40,941 nucleotides of DNA. It comes from Alloprevotella sp. Lung230. Lineage in GTDB: Bacteria; Bacteroidota; Bacteroidia; Bacteroidales; Bacteroidaceae. The notes below the pieces were generated by a model. It did not search any database, was not told where the DNA came from, and was given only the letters and a program-made list of their open reading frames with translations. The stretch lies in NCBI RefSeq assembly GCF_014385435.1, contig NZ_JACSUD010000020.1, positions 1 through 40,941 on the forward strand. Reading direction: 5' to 3'. How positions within the stretch are numbered: position 1 is the stretch's first letter; each line of letters opens with the position of its first letter. Positions 31,926-40,941 of this stretch are shown here, piece by piece. The position numbers and the translations under genes were made by a program.

Positions 31926-32720
31926 TCAGACAGCCACGGTAGCAGCGATGTGGGGATGAGGGTTGTAGTCAATGAGGCGGAAGTCGGCGTAGTCGAAATC
32001 GAAGATGCTCGTCCGCTCGGGGTTGAGGCACATTCGGGGCAAGGGGCGCGGGGTGCGACTGAGCTGCTCGCGGGCCTGCTCGATGTGGTTGAGGTAGAGG
32101 TGGGTGTCGCCGGTGGTGTAGATCAGTTCACCGGGTCGGAGGCGGCACACCTGTGCCATCATCAGGGTGAGCAGGGCGTAGGAGGCGATGTTGAAGGGAA
32201 CGCCCAGGAAGGTGTCGGCCGAGCGCTGGTAGAGGAGGCAGGAGAGTCGGCCATCGGCGACGTAGAATTGGAAGAGGATGTGGCAGGGCGGGAGGGCCAT
32301 CTTGTCGACATCGGCCACGTTCCAGGCGCAGACGATCATGCGTCGGCTGTCGGGTGTGCGTTGGATTTGCTGCACGACTTCTTCGATTTGGTCGATGTGT
32401 CCGCCTTTGCCATCGGGCCAGGAGCGCCATTGTGCGCCATAGATGGGGCCAAGGTTGCCGTCGGGGTCGGCCCACTCGTTCCAGATGCGCACGCCGTGCT
32501 CTTGGAGATAGTGCACGTTGGTGTCGCCTTTGAGAAACCAGAGGAGTTCGTAGATGATGCTCTTGAGGTGGAGCTTTTTGGTGGTGAGGAGGGGAAATCC
32601 TTCTTCCAAGTCGAAGCGCATCTGATGTCCGAACACGGAGAGGGTGCCGACGCCAGTGCGGTCAGTCTTTCGGTTGCCGTGGGCGAGGATGTGCCGGAGC
32701 AGATCGAGATAGGGGGTCAT
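31926..32720 (-). CDS. thyA: thymidylate synthase (ThyA)
   Basis: 264 residues, identical in length to E. coli ThyA. It methylates dUMP to dTMP using methylene-tetrahydrofolate. The nucleophile is Cys146 in [14 protein letters not shown]. The dUMP phosphate site includes [11 protein letters not shown] (21-31) and the RR pair in [12 protein letters not shown] near 126, and [19 protein letters not shown] follows near 166. It starts a - strand operon with folA. The gap upstream to metH is 247 bp, holding array E and no clear TAnnTTTG box, so its promoter is not identified. Confidence 0.96.
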   Translation of the reverse strand: MTPYLDLLRHILAHGNRKTDRTGVGTLSVFGHQMRFDLEEGFPLLTTKKLHLKSIIYELLWFLKGDTNVHYLQEHGVRIWNEWADPDGNLGPIYGAQWRSWPDGKGGHIDQIEEVVQQIQRTPDSRRMIVCAWNVADVDKMALPPCHILFQFYVADGRLSCLLYQRSADTFLGVPFNIASYALLTLMMAQVCRLRPGELIYTTGDTHLYLNHIEQAREQLSRTPRPLPRMCLNPERTSIFDFDYADFRLIDYNPHPHIAATVAV

Positions 32721-32810
32721 GGTGGGTGGAATTTGGGGTGAATGAGGGGGAGGAGAAATCGGTGTGCGAGGGTGTGCACCGGAAGGGGCTGGAAGCGGAG
32801 TCGGCAGAAT

Positions 32811-32964
32811 GTGACATCATATTTGCTCGGAGATGATGTCTTCCTTGTTCGGATGTGGCGAGCCGTCGGTTGGAATATGCCGCCATTTTTTTTGGGGGGG
32901 TGCCGCGGGGTCGAATGAAAAGGGAGGTCCCTTTTGTCAAAAACCAACGTCCTTTTTTCTTTTT
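32811..32964. repeat. Array E: seven 22 bp units, family 1 followed by family 2
   Basis: Family 1 units start at 32811, 32833, 32855 and 32877 (GTGACATCATATTT, ATGATGTCTTCC, GTGGCGAGCCG, ATGCCGCCATTTTT), each 22 bp apart. A further diverged unit may precede them at 32789. The register continues into family 2 at 32899, 32921 and 32943, where the GTC cores (32927, 32949) are again 22 bp apart and AAAAGGGAGGTCCCTTTT (32918-32935) is a near-perfect palindrome. It fills the space between the ends of metH and thyA on the - strand. Confidence 0.72.
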
Positions 32965-32967
32965 CCC

Positions 32968-35769
<2,802 letters not shown>

Positions 35770-35844
35770 ATCATCTTAAGAAAGTCGGTTGAAGAACATT
35801 TGCCCCTCAAATCCGTCAGGCCAAATAGAAGGGGCGGGGTCGCC

Positions 35845-36324
35845 TTAGAAGCGCTTCATGAAGCGGTCGAGTTCGCGCTTGTCCTCACGCTCACGGATGG
35901 AAGCGCGCTTGTCAAACTCCTTTTTACCGCGCGCCAAAGCAATGTCCAGTTTGGCGTGTCCGTTGTTGTCGATAAAGAGCGTGAGCGGAACAATCGTAAA
36001 TCCTGGGGAGGTAGTGTCATTCTGCAACGCCCGAATCTCTTTCTTGTTCAGCAGCAGTTTACGATCACGACGCGTGGCGTGATTGTTGTACGACCCATTT
36101 TCGTACTCTGCGATATACATGTTCTTCACCCACAGCTCTCCGTTGTAGATGAAGCAAAAAGTATCGACCAGCGAGGCTTTTCCTGCACGGATGCTTTTGA
36201 TTTCTGTGCCCGTCAACACAATGCCTGCCGTGTAGGTGTCAATCACCTCAAAGTCGAAAGTGGCGCGTTTGTTCTTTATTCTAATGCGTTGCGGTTGTTG
36301 TTTTCCGCTTTTGGTTTTAGCCAT
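35845..36324 (-). CDS. smpB: SsrA-binding protein SmpB
   Basis: 159 residues, typical length. It binds tmRNA and places it in stalled ribosomes during trans-translation. The OB-fold core has [20 protein letters not shown] near 18-37, [20 protein letters not shown] near 38-57 and the conserved [13 protein letters not shown]. The basic C-terminal tail ([20 protein letters not shown]) is the helix that enters the mRNA channel. The start overlaps the DMP19-like gene by 8 bp, so it is translated from the helicase/DMP19/smpB transcript. The tmRNA gene itself is not in the window. Confidence 0.95.
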   Translation of the reverse strand: MAKTKSGKQQPQRIRIKNKRATFDFEVIDTYTAGIVLTGTEIKSIRAGKASLVDTFCFIYNGELWVKNMYIAEYENGSYNNHATRRDRKLLLNKKEIRALQNDTTSPGFTIVPLTLFIDNNGHAKLDIALARGKKEFDKRASIREREDKRELDRFMKRF

Positions 36325-36823
36325 GAGTAATCTCTATAAAATCTTGTAGATGTTCATCTAAATAATGAGCAATCTGAGCCGTAATCTCTTCCTCTCGCTC
36401 CATAAACTCGTCGTCCAAATCCTCAAAATCCGGATACTGTTCGTAGAGCGCCATAAATTCCTCGTCCGAGCACGGCTTGGTGAGAGGCTCTGCGTGAAGT
36501 TCGTAAAGTTCACGCGCTTTATAAATGAATTTCGAAAACTCCTTCAATCCCCATAAGCGCATCGCTTTGGCAAACGGATTGAGGAAAAAGAAAGGGCCAT
36601 AGCCATTGTGGATGAGCTGGATGAACCCGCCATCGCAAAGTTCATCGCGCAGAATCACGTAAGCCCATAGTGTGATTTGGTCAGGTTCGAGTTTGCCCAA
36701 AGCCTCGGCAGTCAATTCTCCACCGGCGTAGTGGCTGATGGCATCCACCACTACTTGCACAAACTCGTCCATCCCCTTTTGTGCCGCAACTTGAAGGGCG
36801 GCATCGCTCACTTTTATCTTCAT
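36317..36823 (-). CDS. DMP19/DUF4375-like acidic protein
   Basis: 168 residues, clearly acidic toward the end ([31 protein letters not shown]). The segment [20 protein letters not shown] near 58-77 matches the NGGFxQ pattern of the DMP19 (DUF4375) family; here the first Asn is Asp. In Neisseria, DMP19 is a DNA-mimic dimer that blocks a transcriptional repressor (NHTF). Whether this homologue mimics DNA is not shown. It overlaps the helicase stop by 4 bp upstream and smpB by 8 bp downstream, so it sits inside a translationally coupled RNA-handling operon. No signal peptide or membrane segment is visible. Confidence 0.78.
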   Translation of the reverse strand: MKIKVSDAALQVAAQKGMDEFVQVVVDAISHYAGGELTAEALGKLEPDQITLWAYVILRDELCDGGFIQLIHNGYGPFFFLNPFAKAMRLWGLKEFSKFIYKARELYELHAEPLTKPCSDEEFMALYEQYPDFEDLDDEFMEREEEITAQIAHYLDEHLQDFIEITHG

Positions 36824-38202
36824 CTTCTCATTTCTTCTATCAAAGTTTTCATTCCTTTTATCTTTTCGCCGGCAATCTGGTGAAGCACCCTTTTCACGAC
36901 ATCACGCTTTACGGCAACGTAAGCCGTGTGAGCCCCCAGGTCGATGCGCCCAATTTGTGCAGAGGTCAATCCTCCTTTTTTACAGAGAAAGCCTAAGACA
37001 TCGGCTTTCGAGAGCTTATCTTTTTTACCACGGCCTATATAAAGTACCGCCCATTCAGGATGGAAAGGTTGGGGAGTGATGTCATCGACATTCAGCACTT
37101 CATTACTTTCTACAAATGCGGGAACGTTTTCCTCAGGACCGACCATCAAAAACGCTGTGCCTGTGTCTTCCCATCGAGCAGTACGCCCCGAACGATGGGT
37201 GAAAGTAGCCTCATCAATCGGAAGATGATAATGAATGATGGCACGCACAGCGGGAATATCAAGTCCACGTGCTGCCAAATCAGTGCTCACCAAGATGGTC
37301 GAAGCCCCTGCTCGGAAACGGTACAAAGCGCGTTCGCGCACTTCTTGTTCCATTCCGCCATGATAGACGGTGGCCGCAAACTGTTCCTCTTTTAAGTATT
37401 TGGCGATGCGTTCTGCACTTTCACGATGGGCGACGAAAACAATGGCACTTTGCCCTTGTAGATGCGTGAGGAGTCGGGCCAACGTTGAGAGTTTGTCTTT
37501 TTCAGGCGAAGGTACGATGCAAATCTCTAAACGTGCCTGCAAATCGTGAACTGTGGCCAGAAAGTCGATTGTCTTAAACTCGCGTCTTTGCAACAAAGAA
37601 GGGGCGTCTAAGGCGTTTTCTTCTGACTTTTCCTCAAACAGAGTAGCAGAAGTCAATACCACTTGCGGAACATGGACCAAAGCAGTGGTAATGTTGTCCA
37701 TCTCTTCGCGAAATCCCAACTCCAAGCATTTGTCATACTCGTCTACAATAAGAATCCGTGTCGACAGCACATTGAGATTCTCTTTTCCGATGTGATCAAG
37801 CAGACGCCCCGGTGTGGCAAAAATGATGTGAGGATTGATTTCTCGCAGCCGGCGATGCTCCTCCATTGCAGGGCGGCCGCCATACAAGCTCATACTTCGT
37901 ATCTCTCGGGTTTGCTCCTTCAGCACACTTTCCACTTGTAAAGCCAGTTCACGCGTGGGCACCACCACAACCGCCTGCAATCGAGGACTGTTCGTATCTA
38001 TCATTTCGATAACAGGAAGAATAAATGCCAATGTTTTGCCACTTCCTGTGGGAGAAAGTAGTAATACATTGTTTTGCGAACGAATGGCAGCACCTGCCGC
38101 CTCTTGCATAGGAGTGAGTGTCATTGGCGAGAAGATAGAAAAATGGCTGTGCCGGTGATGATGATGAAACTCCGAGTAGTAAGGATTTGAGCGCCCAGAC
38201 AT
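36820..38202 (-). CDS. DEAD-box RNA helicase with DbpA-type C-terminal RNA-binding domain
   Basis: 460 residues from the ATG at 38202 (MSGRSNPYY). Alternatives are an in-frame ATG at 38364 (514 residues), only about 20 nt from the predicted transcript start, and one at 38127 (MTLTPMQEAA, 435 residues), closest to usual lengths. Visible motifs: LTPMQEAA (Q motif), SPTGSGKT (I), PTRELALQ (Ia), VDEYDKCLELGF (II, DEYD instead of DEAD), TSATL (III), VSTDLAARGLDIP (V) and HRSGRTARW (VI). The last 75 residues (VLYIGRGKKDKLSKADVLGF to the end) match the DbpA RNA-binding domain, which in E. coli targets 23S rRNA hairpin 92, so a role in 50S assembly is likely. Followed by DMP19-like and smpB in one operon. 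Confidence 0.9.
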   Translation of the reverse strand: MSGRSNPYYSEFHHHHRHSHFSIFSPMTLTPMQEAAGAAIRSQNNVLLLSPTGSGKTLAFILPVIEMIDTNSPRLQAVVVVPTRELALQVESVLKEQTREIRSMSLYGGRPAMEEHRRLREINPHIIFATPGRLLDHIGKENLNVLSTRILIVDEYDKCLELGFREEMDNITTALVHVPQVVLTSATLFEEKSEENALDAPSLLQRREFKTIDFLATVHDLQARLEICIVPSPEKDKLSTLARLLTHLQGQSAIVFVAHRESAERIAKYLKEEQFAATVYHGGMEQEVRERALYRFRAGASTILVSTDLAARGLDIPAVRAIIHYHLPIDEATFTHRSGRTARWEDTGTAFLMVGPEENVPAFVESNEVLNVDDITPQPFHPEWAVLYIGRGKKDKLSKADVLGFLCKKGGLTSAQIGRIDLGAHTAYVAVKRDVVKRVLHQIAGEKIKGMKTLIEEMRR

Positions 38203-38390
38203 CCTTTGTAATCCGACTTCCACGCTGCATTGAAAGCGCAGCATCGGCACGCCATTGGATGAAGAGCCTTCTCGGTGATTCTGAATTAAATTGATGAGTA
38301 TCCCAATCGAACCAGCACAGCCTAAAGCTTTGTTTGTATATGTCAAAGATGGCCTCAAGGCCATTCAACAAACTCTCTTGTTTGTGAGAG

Positions 38391-38422
38391 CAAAGTTAGT
38401 AGTTTCTTTTCTTACGACCAAA
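38391..38422 (-). promoter_or_regulatory. helicase operon promoter
   Basis: On the - strand TTTG (38419-38422), a spacer of exactly 20 bp, and TAACTTTG (38391-38398). The transcript should begin near 38384. From the ATG at 38202 this leaves a leader of about 180 nt, long for the phylum. Confidence 0.85.
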
Positions 38423-38530
38423 GGTTTCTGTTATTTTCTTTATATTCTTTTCGAAGATCGTGTAGAAAGAGTGTTTTCGGGAAAAAGGTACAAGCTTAAA
38501 TCATTGAAGCAGATAACCTCGAATTGTCTT

Positions 38531-38574
38531 AAAAAGAGAAGTGGGCATACCCTAAAAAAAGGTATGCCCACTTC
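38531..38574 (-). terminator. purT terminator
   Basis: A perfect 14 bp stem, GAAGTGGGCATACC (38538-38551) with GGTATGCCCACTTC (38561-38574), a 9 nt loop, and on the - strand a T-run from 38535 down to 38531. It lies 7 bp past the purT stop. Confidence 0.93.
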
Positions 38575-38580
38575 ATAATG

Positions 38581-39744
38581 TTAGTACACTTCAACCTTTG
38601 CGGCTAAGCGTTTGGCTTTACTGCGGATGTCTTCAAGGCTTTCCTGCAATTCTCCCGACACCAGCACTACCCCCATTCGTCGATTAAGGCGTGTGGTCGG
38701 TTTCCCGAAAATCCGGAGGTCGGCATCTTCTTCGCAAGTCTCTTCCAGCCCACGATAGCGAGGAGGCTCTGCTGAGGCTATGGGGCTGAGTATGACAGCG
38801 CTGGCACCTTTTCTCAGCATTTTGATAGAAGGCAATGGAAGTCCGAGGGCAGCCCGACAATGAAGCTCAAATTCATTGAAGTTTTGCGTTCCGGCCAGTG
38901 TCACCATTCCTGTGTCGTGGGGGCGTGGGGACAACTCGCTGAAATAGACACCATGAGTTTCGCTGATGAAGAACTCGACACCCCAAATGCCCGAACCTGT
39001 CAAGGCTTCGGTGACGGCTTTGGCTTGTCGTTGTGCTTCGGCAAGATGCTCGGGCTTCATGGACAAGGGCTGAAAACTTTCGCGATAATCTCCACCTTGT
39101 TGTACATGCCCGATGGGAGGACAGAAAAGCGTATTCCCATTGTCTTGTGTCAAGGTGAGAAGGGTGATTTCGTAATCGAAATGGACGAACTCTTCAATGA
39201 TAAGCTCTTGAATGTCGCCACGACTACCGGCGATGCCATAGTCAAATGCGTGCCGCAAATCATCGGCCGATTTCACCAAACTTTGTCCTTTACCGCTCGA
39301 ACTCATCAACGGCTTAACGATACAGGGGTAACCCAAATCTTCAGCCCCCTTGCACAATTCCTCATAAGTCGTAGCATAGTGGTAGCGAGCTGTCTTTAAG
39401 CCCAGTTCTTTTGCGGCCAAGTCGCGGATGGCTTTGCGATTCATTGTGAAGTTGACAGCACGTGCAGAGGGGACAACTCGGATGCCTTGCTGTTCGTAGT
39501 CATAAAGCCGTTCGGTGCGAATGGCTTCAATCTCACAAACAATGATATCCGGCCGATGTTTGTCTACGACAGCATCTAAAGCATCTCCATCGAGCATCGA
39601 GAAGATTTCGCGTTCGTCAGCCACCTGCATTGCCGGTGCATGGTCATAACTATCGCAGGCCACGACATATTGGCCAAGGCGTTGCGCGGCAATGACAAAC
39701 TCTTTGCCGAGTTCGCCCGAACCGAGAAGAAGAATTTTTTTCAT
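38581..39744 (-). CDS. purT: formate-dependent phosphoribosylglycinamide formyltransferase (PurT)
   Basis: 387 residues from [20 protein letters not shown]; eleven further in-frame codons upstream lack support. It is an ATP-grasp enzyme making formyl-GAR from GAR, formate and ATP in purine synthesis, without a folate cofactor. GSGELGKE is the N-terminal Rossmann loop. [18 protein letters not shown] near 80-97, [12 protein letters not shown] near 150-161 (ATP-grasp loop) and [20 protein letters not shown] near 255-275 (metal-binding acids and GAR site) are as expected. A strong terminator follows at once. The 266 bp upstream hold a 50-codon gene on the same strand; no TAnnTTTG box is clear, so transcription may come from further upstream. 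Confidence 0.94.
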   Translation of the reverse strand: MKKILLLGSGELGKEFVIAAQRLGQYVVACDSYDHAPAMQVADEREIFSMLDGDALDAVVDKHRPDIIVCEIEAIRTERLYDYEQQGIRVVPSARAVNFTMNRKAIRDLAAKELGLKTARYHYATTYEELCKGAEDLGYPCIVKPLMSSSGKGQSLVKSADDLRHAFDYGIAGSRGDIQELIIEEFVHFDYEITLLTLTQDNGNTLFCPPIGHVQQGGDYRESFQPLSMKPEHLAEAQRQAKAVTEALTGSGIWGVEFFISETHGVYFSELSPRPHDTGMVTLAGTQNFNEFELHCRAALGLPLPSIKMLRKGASAVILSPIASAEPPRYRGLEETCEEDADLRIFGKPTTRLNRRMGVVLVSGELQESLEDIRSKAKRLAAKVEVY

Positions 39745-39770
39745 GATGTGTGATGTGTAACATTTACAAC

Positions 39771-39923
39771 TTAGCAACTGCCCAGCGGTTCTATCTTAGA
39801 GAGCTGCAACACAATCATCTTCTCCGGACGAGCAGCCGGCAGGAGAGGGCACTCTCTGGCAAAGTGTTTGAGAAACTCAATGGTTTCAGTACGTGGAGAA
39901 AGCGTAGAAGTAGAATTTTCCAT
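39771..39923 (-). CDS. small conserved-looking protein, 50 residues
   Basis: An ATG at 39923 opens 50 codons to TAA at 39771-39773: [20 protein letters not shown], then [15 protein letters not shown] and a hydrophobic end [15 protein letters not shown]. The central pattern T-x2-FLK-x-FAR resembles small Bacteroidales proteins I recall beginning with polar residues and then a helix ending in FAR. It sits between the ECF sigma gene (88 bp upstream) and purT (27 bp downstream), all on the - strand, and accounts for most of an otherwise empty 266 bp gap. There is no signal peptide and no close promoter. Function unknown; it could be co-transcribed with the sigma factor. Confidence 0.55.
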   Translation of the reverse strand: MENSTSTLSPRTETIEFLKHFARECPLLPAARPEKMIVLQLSKIEPLGSC

Positions 39924-40010
39924 AGGCGCATTTTATACTTTGTTCTTAGTCTAAAACGCGAGGAAAATGTTTTTAGTACACCACGCAGCAAAAAAAGTGT
40001 TCTTTCGTCC

Positions 40011-40604
40011 TTAGAGCAGTTCGAGCGAAATGCCATGCTCCTGTGCCATACGTCGCATATTGATGAGTGCATAGCGCATTCTTCCTAAGGAAGTGTTGAT
40101 ACTGACTCCTGTGATTTCTGCGATTTCCTTGAACGACAGATCCTGATAAAAGCGCATAAACACGACTTCGCGTTGCGGTTCCGGAAGATGGTCCATCAAA
40201 CTCCGCACATCGCAAAGCGTCTGATGGTTGATCAAAGTGGCTTCTTGCGAAGCATCAGCCATATCGGCCGAAGTGAAGAGCTTTCTTTCCACCTCATCAC
40301 AGTTGACCATATTCACGCCATTCTCTTGCCGATAATGATCGATGATAAGATTGTGTGCAATGCGTGTGAGCCACGAGAAGAAGCGCCCGGACTCGGTGTA
40401 TCGTCCTTGGCGAAGGGTCAGAATGACCTTGACAAACGTTTCTTGAAAAAGGTCGTCGGCCAAGTCTGCATCGCGAACAGTGAAGAAGATGTAATTGTAC
40501 AGCCTATCTTTATGACGCTCCAAGAGGCAATCGAAAGCCTCATTGCATCCTTTCTGATAACGCTCAACCAAATCCTGGTCGGTCATCTTATTGAATTGTT
40601 CCAT
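40011..40604 (-). CDS. ECF-type RNA polymerase sigma-70 factor
   Basis: 197 residues from MEQFNKMTDQDLVERYQKGC; the frame continues 37 codons upstream through the promoter, so that part is not coding. Region 2 is at about 15-80, with DADLADDLFQETFVKVILTL (the -10-binding helix) and GRFFSWLTRIAHNLIIDHYR. Region 4 is at about 130-185, with LPEPQREVVFMRFYQDLSFK and EIAEITGVSINTSLGRMRYA, the -35-reading helix-turn-helix. It lacks regions 1 and 3, as expected for group 4. No FecR-like anti-sigma gene or SusC/D pair lies beside it, unlike many Bacteroidetes ECF factors, so it is more like the stand-alone conserved type. Target genes cannot be told from this window. Confidence 0.92.
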   Translation of the reverse strand: MEQFNKMTDQDLVERYQKGCNEAFDCLLERHKDRLYNYIFFTVRDADLADDLFQETFVKVILTLRQGRYTESGRFFSWLTRIAHNLIIDHYRQENGVNMVNCDEVERKLFTSADMADASQEATLINHQTLCDVRSLMDHLPEPQREVVFMRFYQDLSFKEIAEITGVSINTSLGRMRYALINMRRMAQEHGISLELL

Positions 40605-40684
40605 TACAATTTTGATTTGATGAATGTTGCGCGTAAAGTTTTCTCGATAGGCAAAATGGGATTTGAAAGAAGTAAATGACTGCG

Positions 40685-40716
40685 CAAAAGTAAAACATAT
40701 ATTCCACTCTGCCAAA
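40685..40716 (-). promoter_or_regulatory. promoter of the ECF sigma gene
   Basis: On the - strand TTTG (40713-40716), exactly 20 bp, then TACTTTTG (40685-40692). The predicted start near 40678 leaves a leader of about 74 nt before the ATG at 40604. Confidence 0.85.
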
Positions 40717-40833
40717 CAAAATACTTATTTTTACCTGCATTAAACTCAAAAAAAACATGACGTAGAGTCAACCGGCAAGTGCAACTTAGCGATTCATTTT
40801 GAATATCTGCTTGCAAGAAAAATGTTATTTCCC

Positions 40834-40862
40834 TTTGCCGTTTCCAAAAAAAACTAATTTTG
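40834..40862 (+). promoter_or_regulatory. outward promoter for a gene beyond the window
   Basis: TAATTTTG (40855-40862) is a full -7 match. TTTG at 40834-40837 is 17 bp upstream, shorter than the usual 19-21. The promoter faces out of the window. Confidence 0.55.
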
Positions 40863-40889
40863 CAGCGTGGTTATGTGATACACGCTGCA
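40861..40889 (+). other. hairpin at the 5' end of the outward transcript
   Basis: TGCAGCGTG (40861-40869) and CACGCTGCA (40881-40889) are perfect 9 bp arms with an 11 nt loop. The stem begins at the end of the -7 box, so most of it would be the first part of the mRNA, or alternatively a palindromic operator at the start site. Confidence 0.55.
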
Positions 40890-40941
40890 GCATCAACCTT
40901 TTACAAACAAAGTGTACACCAAACCTCACGTTCCTTATTCA

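Larger units (their letters stand above)
38203..38580. other. intergenic region between helicase and purT
   Basis: 378 bp. It contains the helicase leader (about 38203-38384), the helicase promoter (38391-38422), a featureless AT-rich stretch, and the purT terminator (38531-38574). A small inverted repeat CTCTC/GAGAG (38374-38390) lies at the expected transcript start. No convincing small gene is visible. Confidence 0.65.
40605..40941. other. divergent region upstream of the sigma factor to the window end
   Basis: 337 bp without a recognised gene. It holds the sigma-factor promoter (40685-40716), a featureless stretch, and a + strand promoter (40834-40862) with a hairpin at the expected transcript start. 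The gene it serves must begin beyond 40941. Confidence 0.65.

Noticed and set aside
35770-35844. Cobalamin riboswitch ahead of metH
   Set aside because: The 75 bp gap is too short and shows no recognisable B12-box; a riboswitch further upstream would have to lie inside smpB.
40770-40816. Possible third MITE end (GATTCATTTTGAATATCTGC)
   Set aside because: It resembles the right end of copy 1 only loosely, no matching inverted end with AGTAGGTGTTC is present, and the surrounding bases are unrelated.

Overview
This 40.9 kb window is chromosomal DNA from a member of the Bacteroidales, most likely a Prevotella-like species. Four things point there. Promoters have the Bacteroidetes form TTTG-N20-TAnnTTTG (for example at 14898-14929, 15895-15926, 25346-25377, 38391-38422 and 40685-40716). 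TonB-dependent outer-membrane proteins carry carboxypeptidase-regulatory N-termini. One exported protein ends in a tail like a type IX secretion sorting signal. The gene order fabI / DUF2520 / KdsC-like HAD / maf is familiar from this order. I see no rRNA, tRNA, CRISPR or complete IS.

Layout. (1) 0.2-9.5 kb, + strand: a cell-surface operon of TonB-dependent receptor, DUF4876-like secreted protein, lipoprotein, DUF6850-like barrel protein and an exported M16 zinc peptidase, closed by a strong terminator at 9546-9590. (2) 9.7-14.5 kb, - strand: a second large outer-membrane beta-barrel protein, a YhcC/TIGR01212-type radical SAM protein and an HU-like DNA-binding protein. (3) 15-18.4 kb, + strand: fabI, then DUF2520, KdsC-like phosphatase, maf and a lipoprotein. 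(4) 18.5-21.8 kb: a tightly overlapping sugar cassette (FdtA-like ketoisomerase, FemAB/GNAT-like acyltransferase, DegT-type aminotransferase, glycosyltransferase). (5) 21.9-29.6 kb, + strand: class III fructose-bisphosphatase, serine ammonia-lyase, nitroreductase, aspS, yicC, gmk. (6) 29.7-40.6 kb, - strand: exported 5'-nucleotidase, folA and thyA; then truncated-type metH, smpB, a DMP19-like protein and a DbpA-like helicase; then purT, a 50-residue small protein and an ECF sigma factor.

Most genes are ordinary metabolism. thyA, folA and metH form a folate/one-carbon group, joined more loosely by purT. The 4 bp overlaps (ATGA type) at 5019, 16732, 18943, 19905, 21020, 31413 and 36820, and the 8 bp overlap at 36317, indicate translational coupling within operons.

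The most unusual signal lies between genes. Five intergenic regions (4452-4583, 9612-9679, 14640-14723, 25966-26028, 32811-32964) hold short arrays of degenerate tandem units with a period of 21-23 bp, close to two helical turns. Each unit carries a palindromic core. The sequences fall into four families; two recur at distant loci, and both of those meet in the array between metH and thyA. Separately, two copies of a small TIR-bounded non-autonomous element (25112-25208 and 28836-29031) sit exactly against the sdaA stop codon and the gmk start codon. A third point of interest is the receptor plus M16 peptidase operon, whose layout recalls Fus/PqqL-type import and cleavage of a protein ligand.
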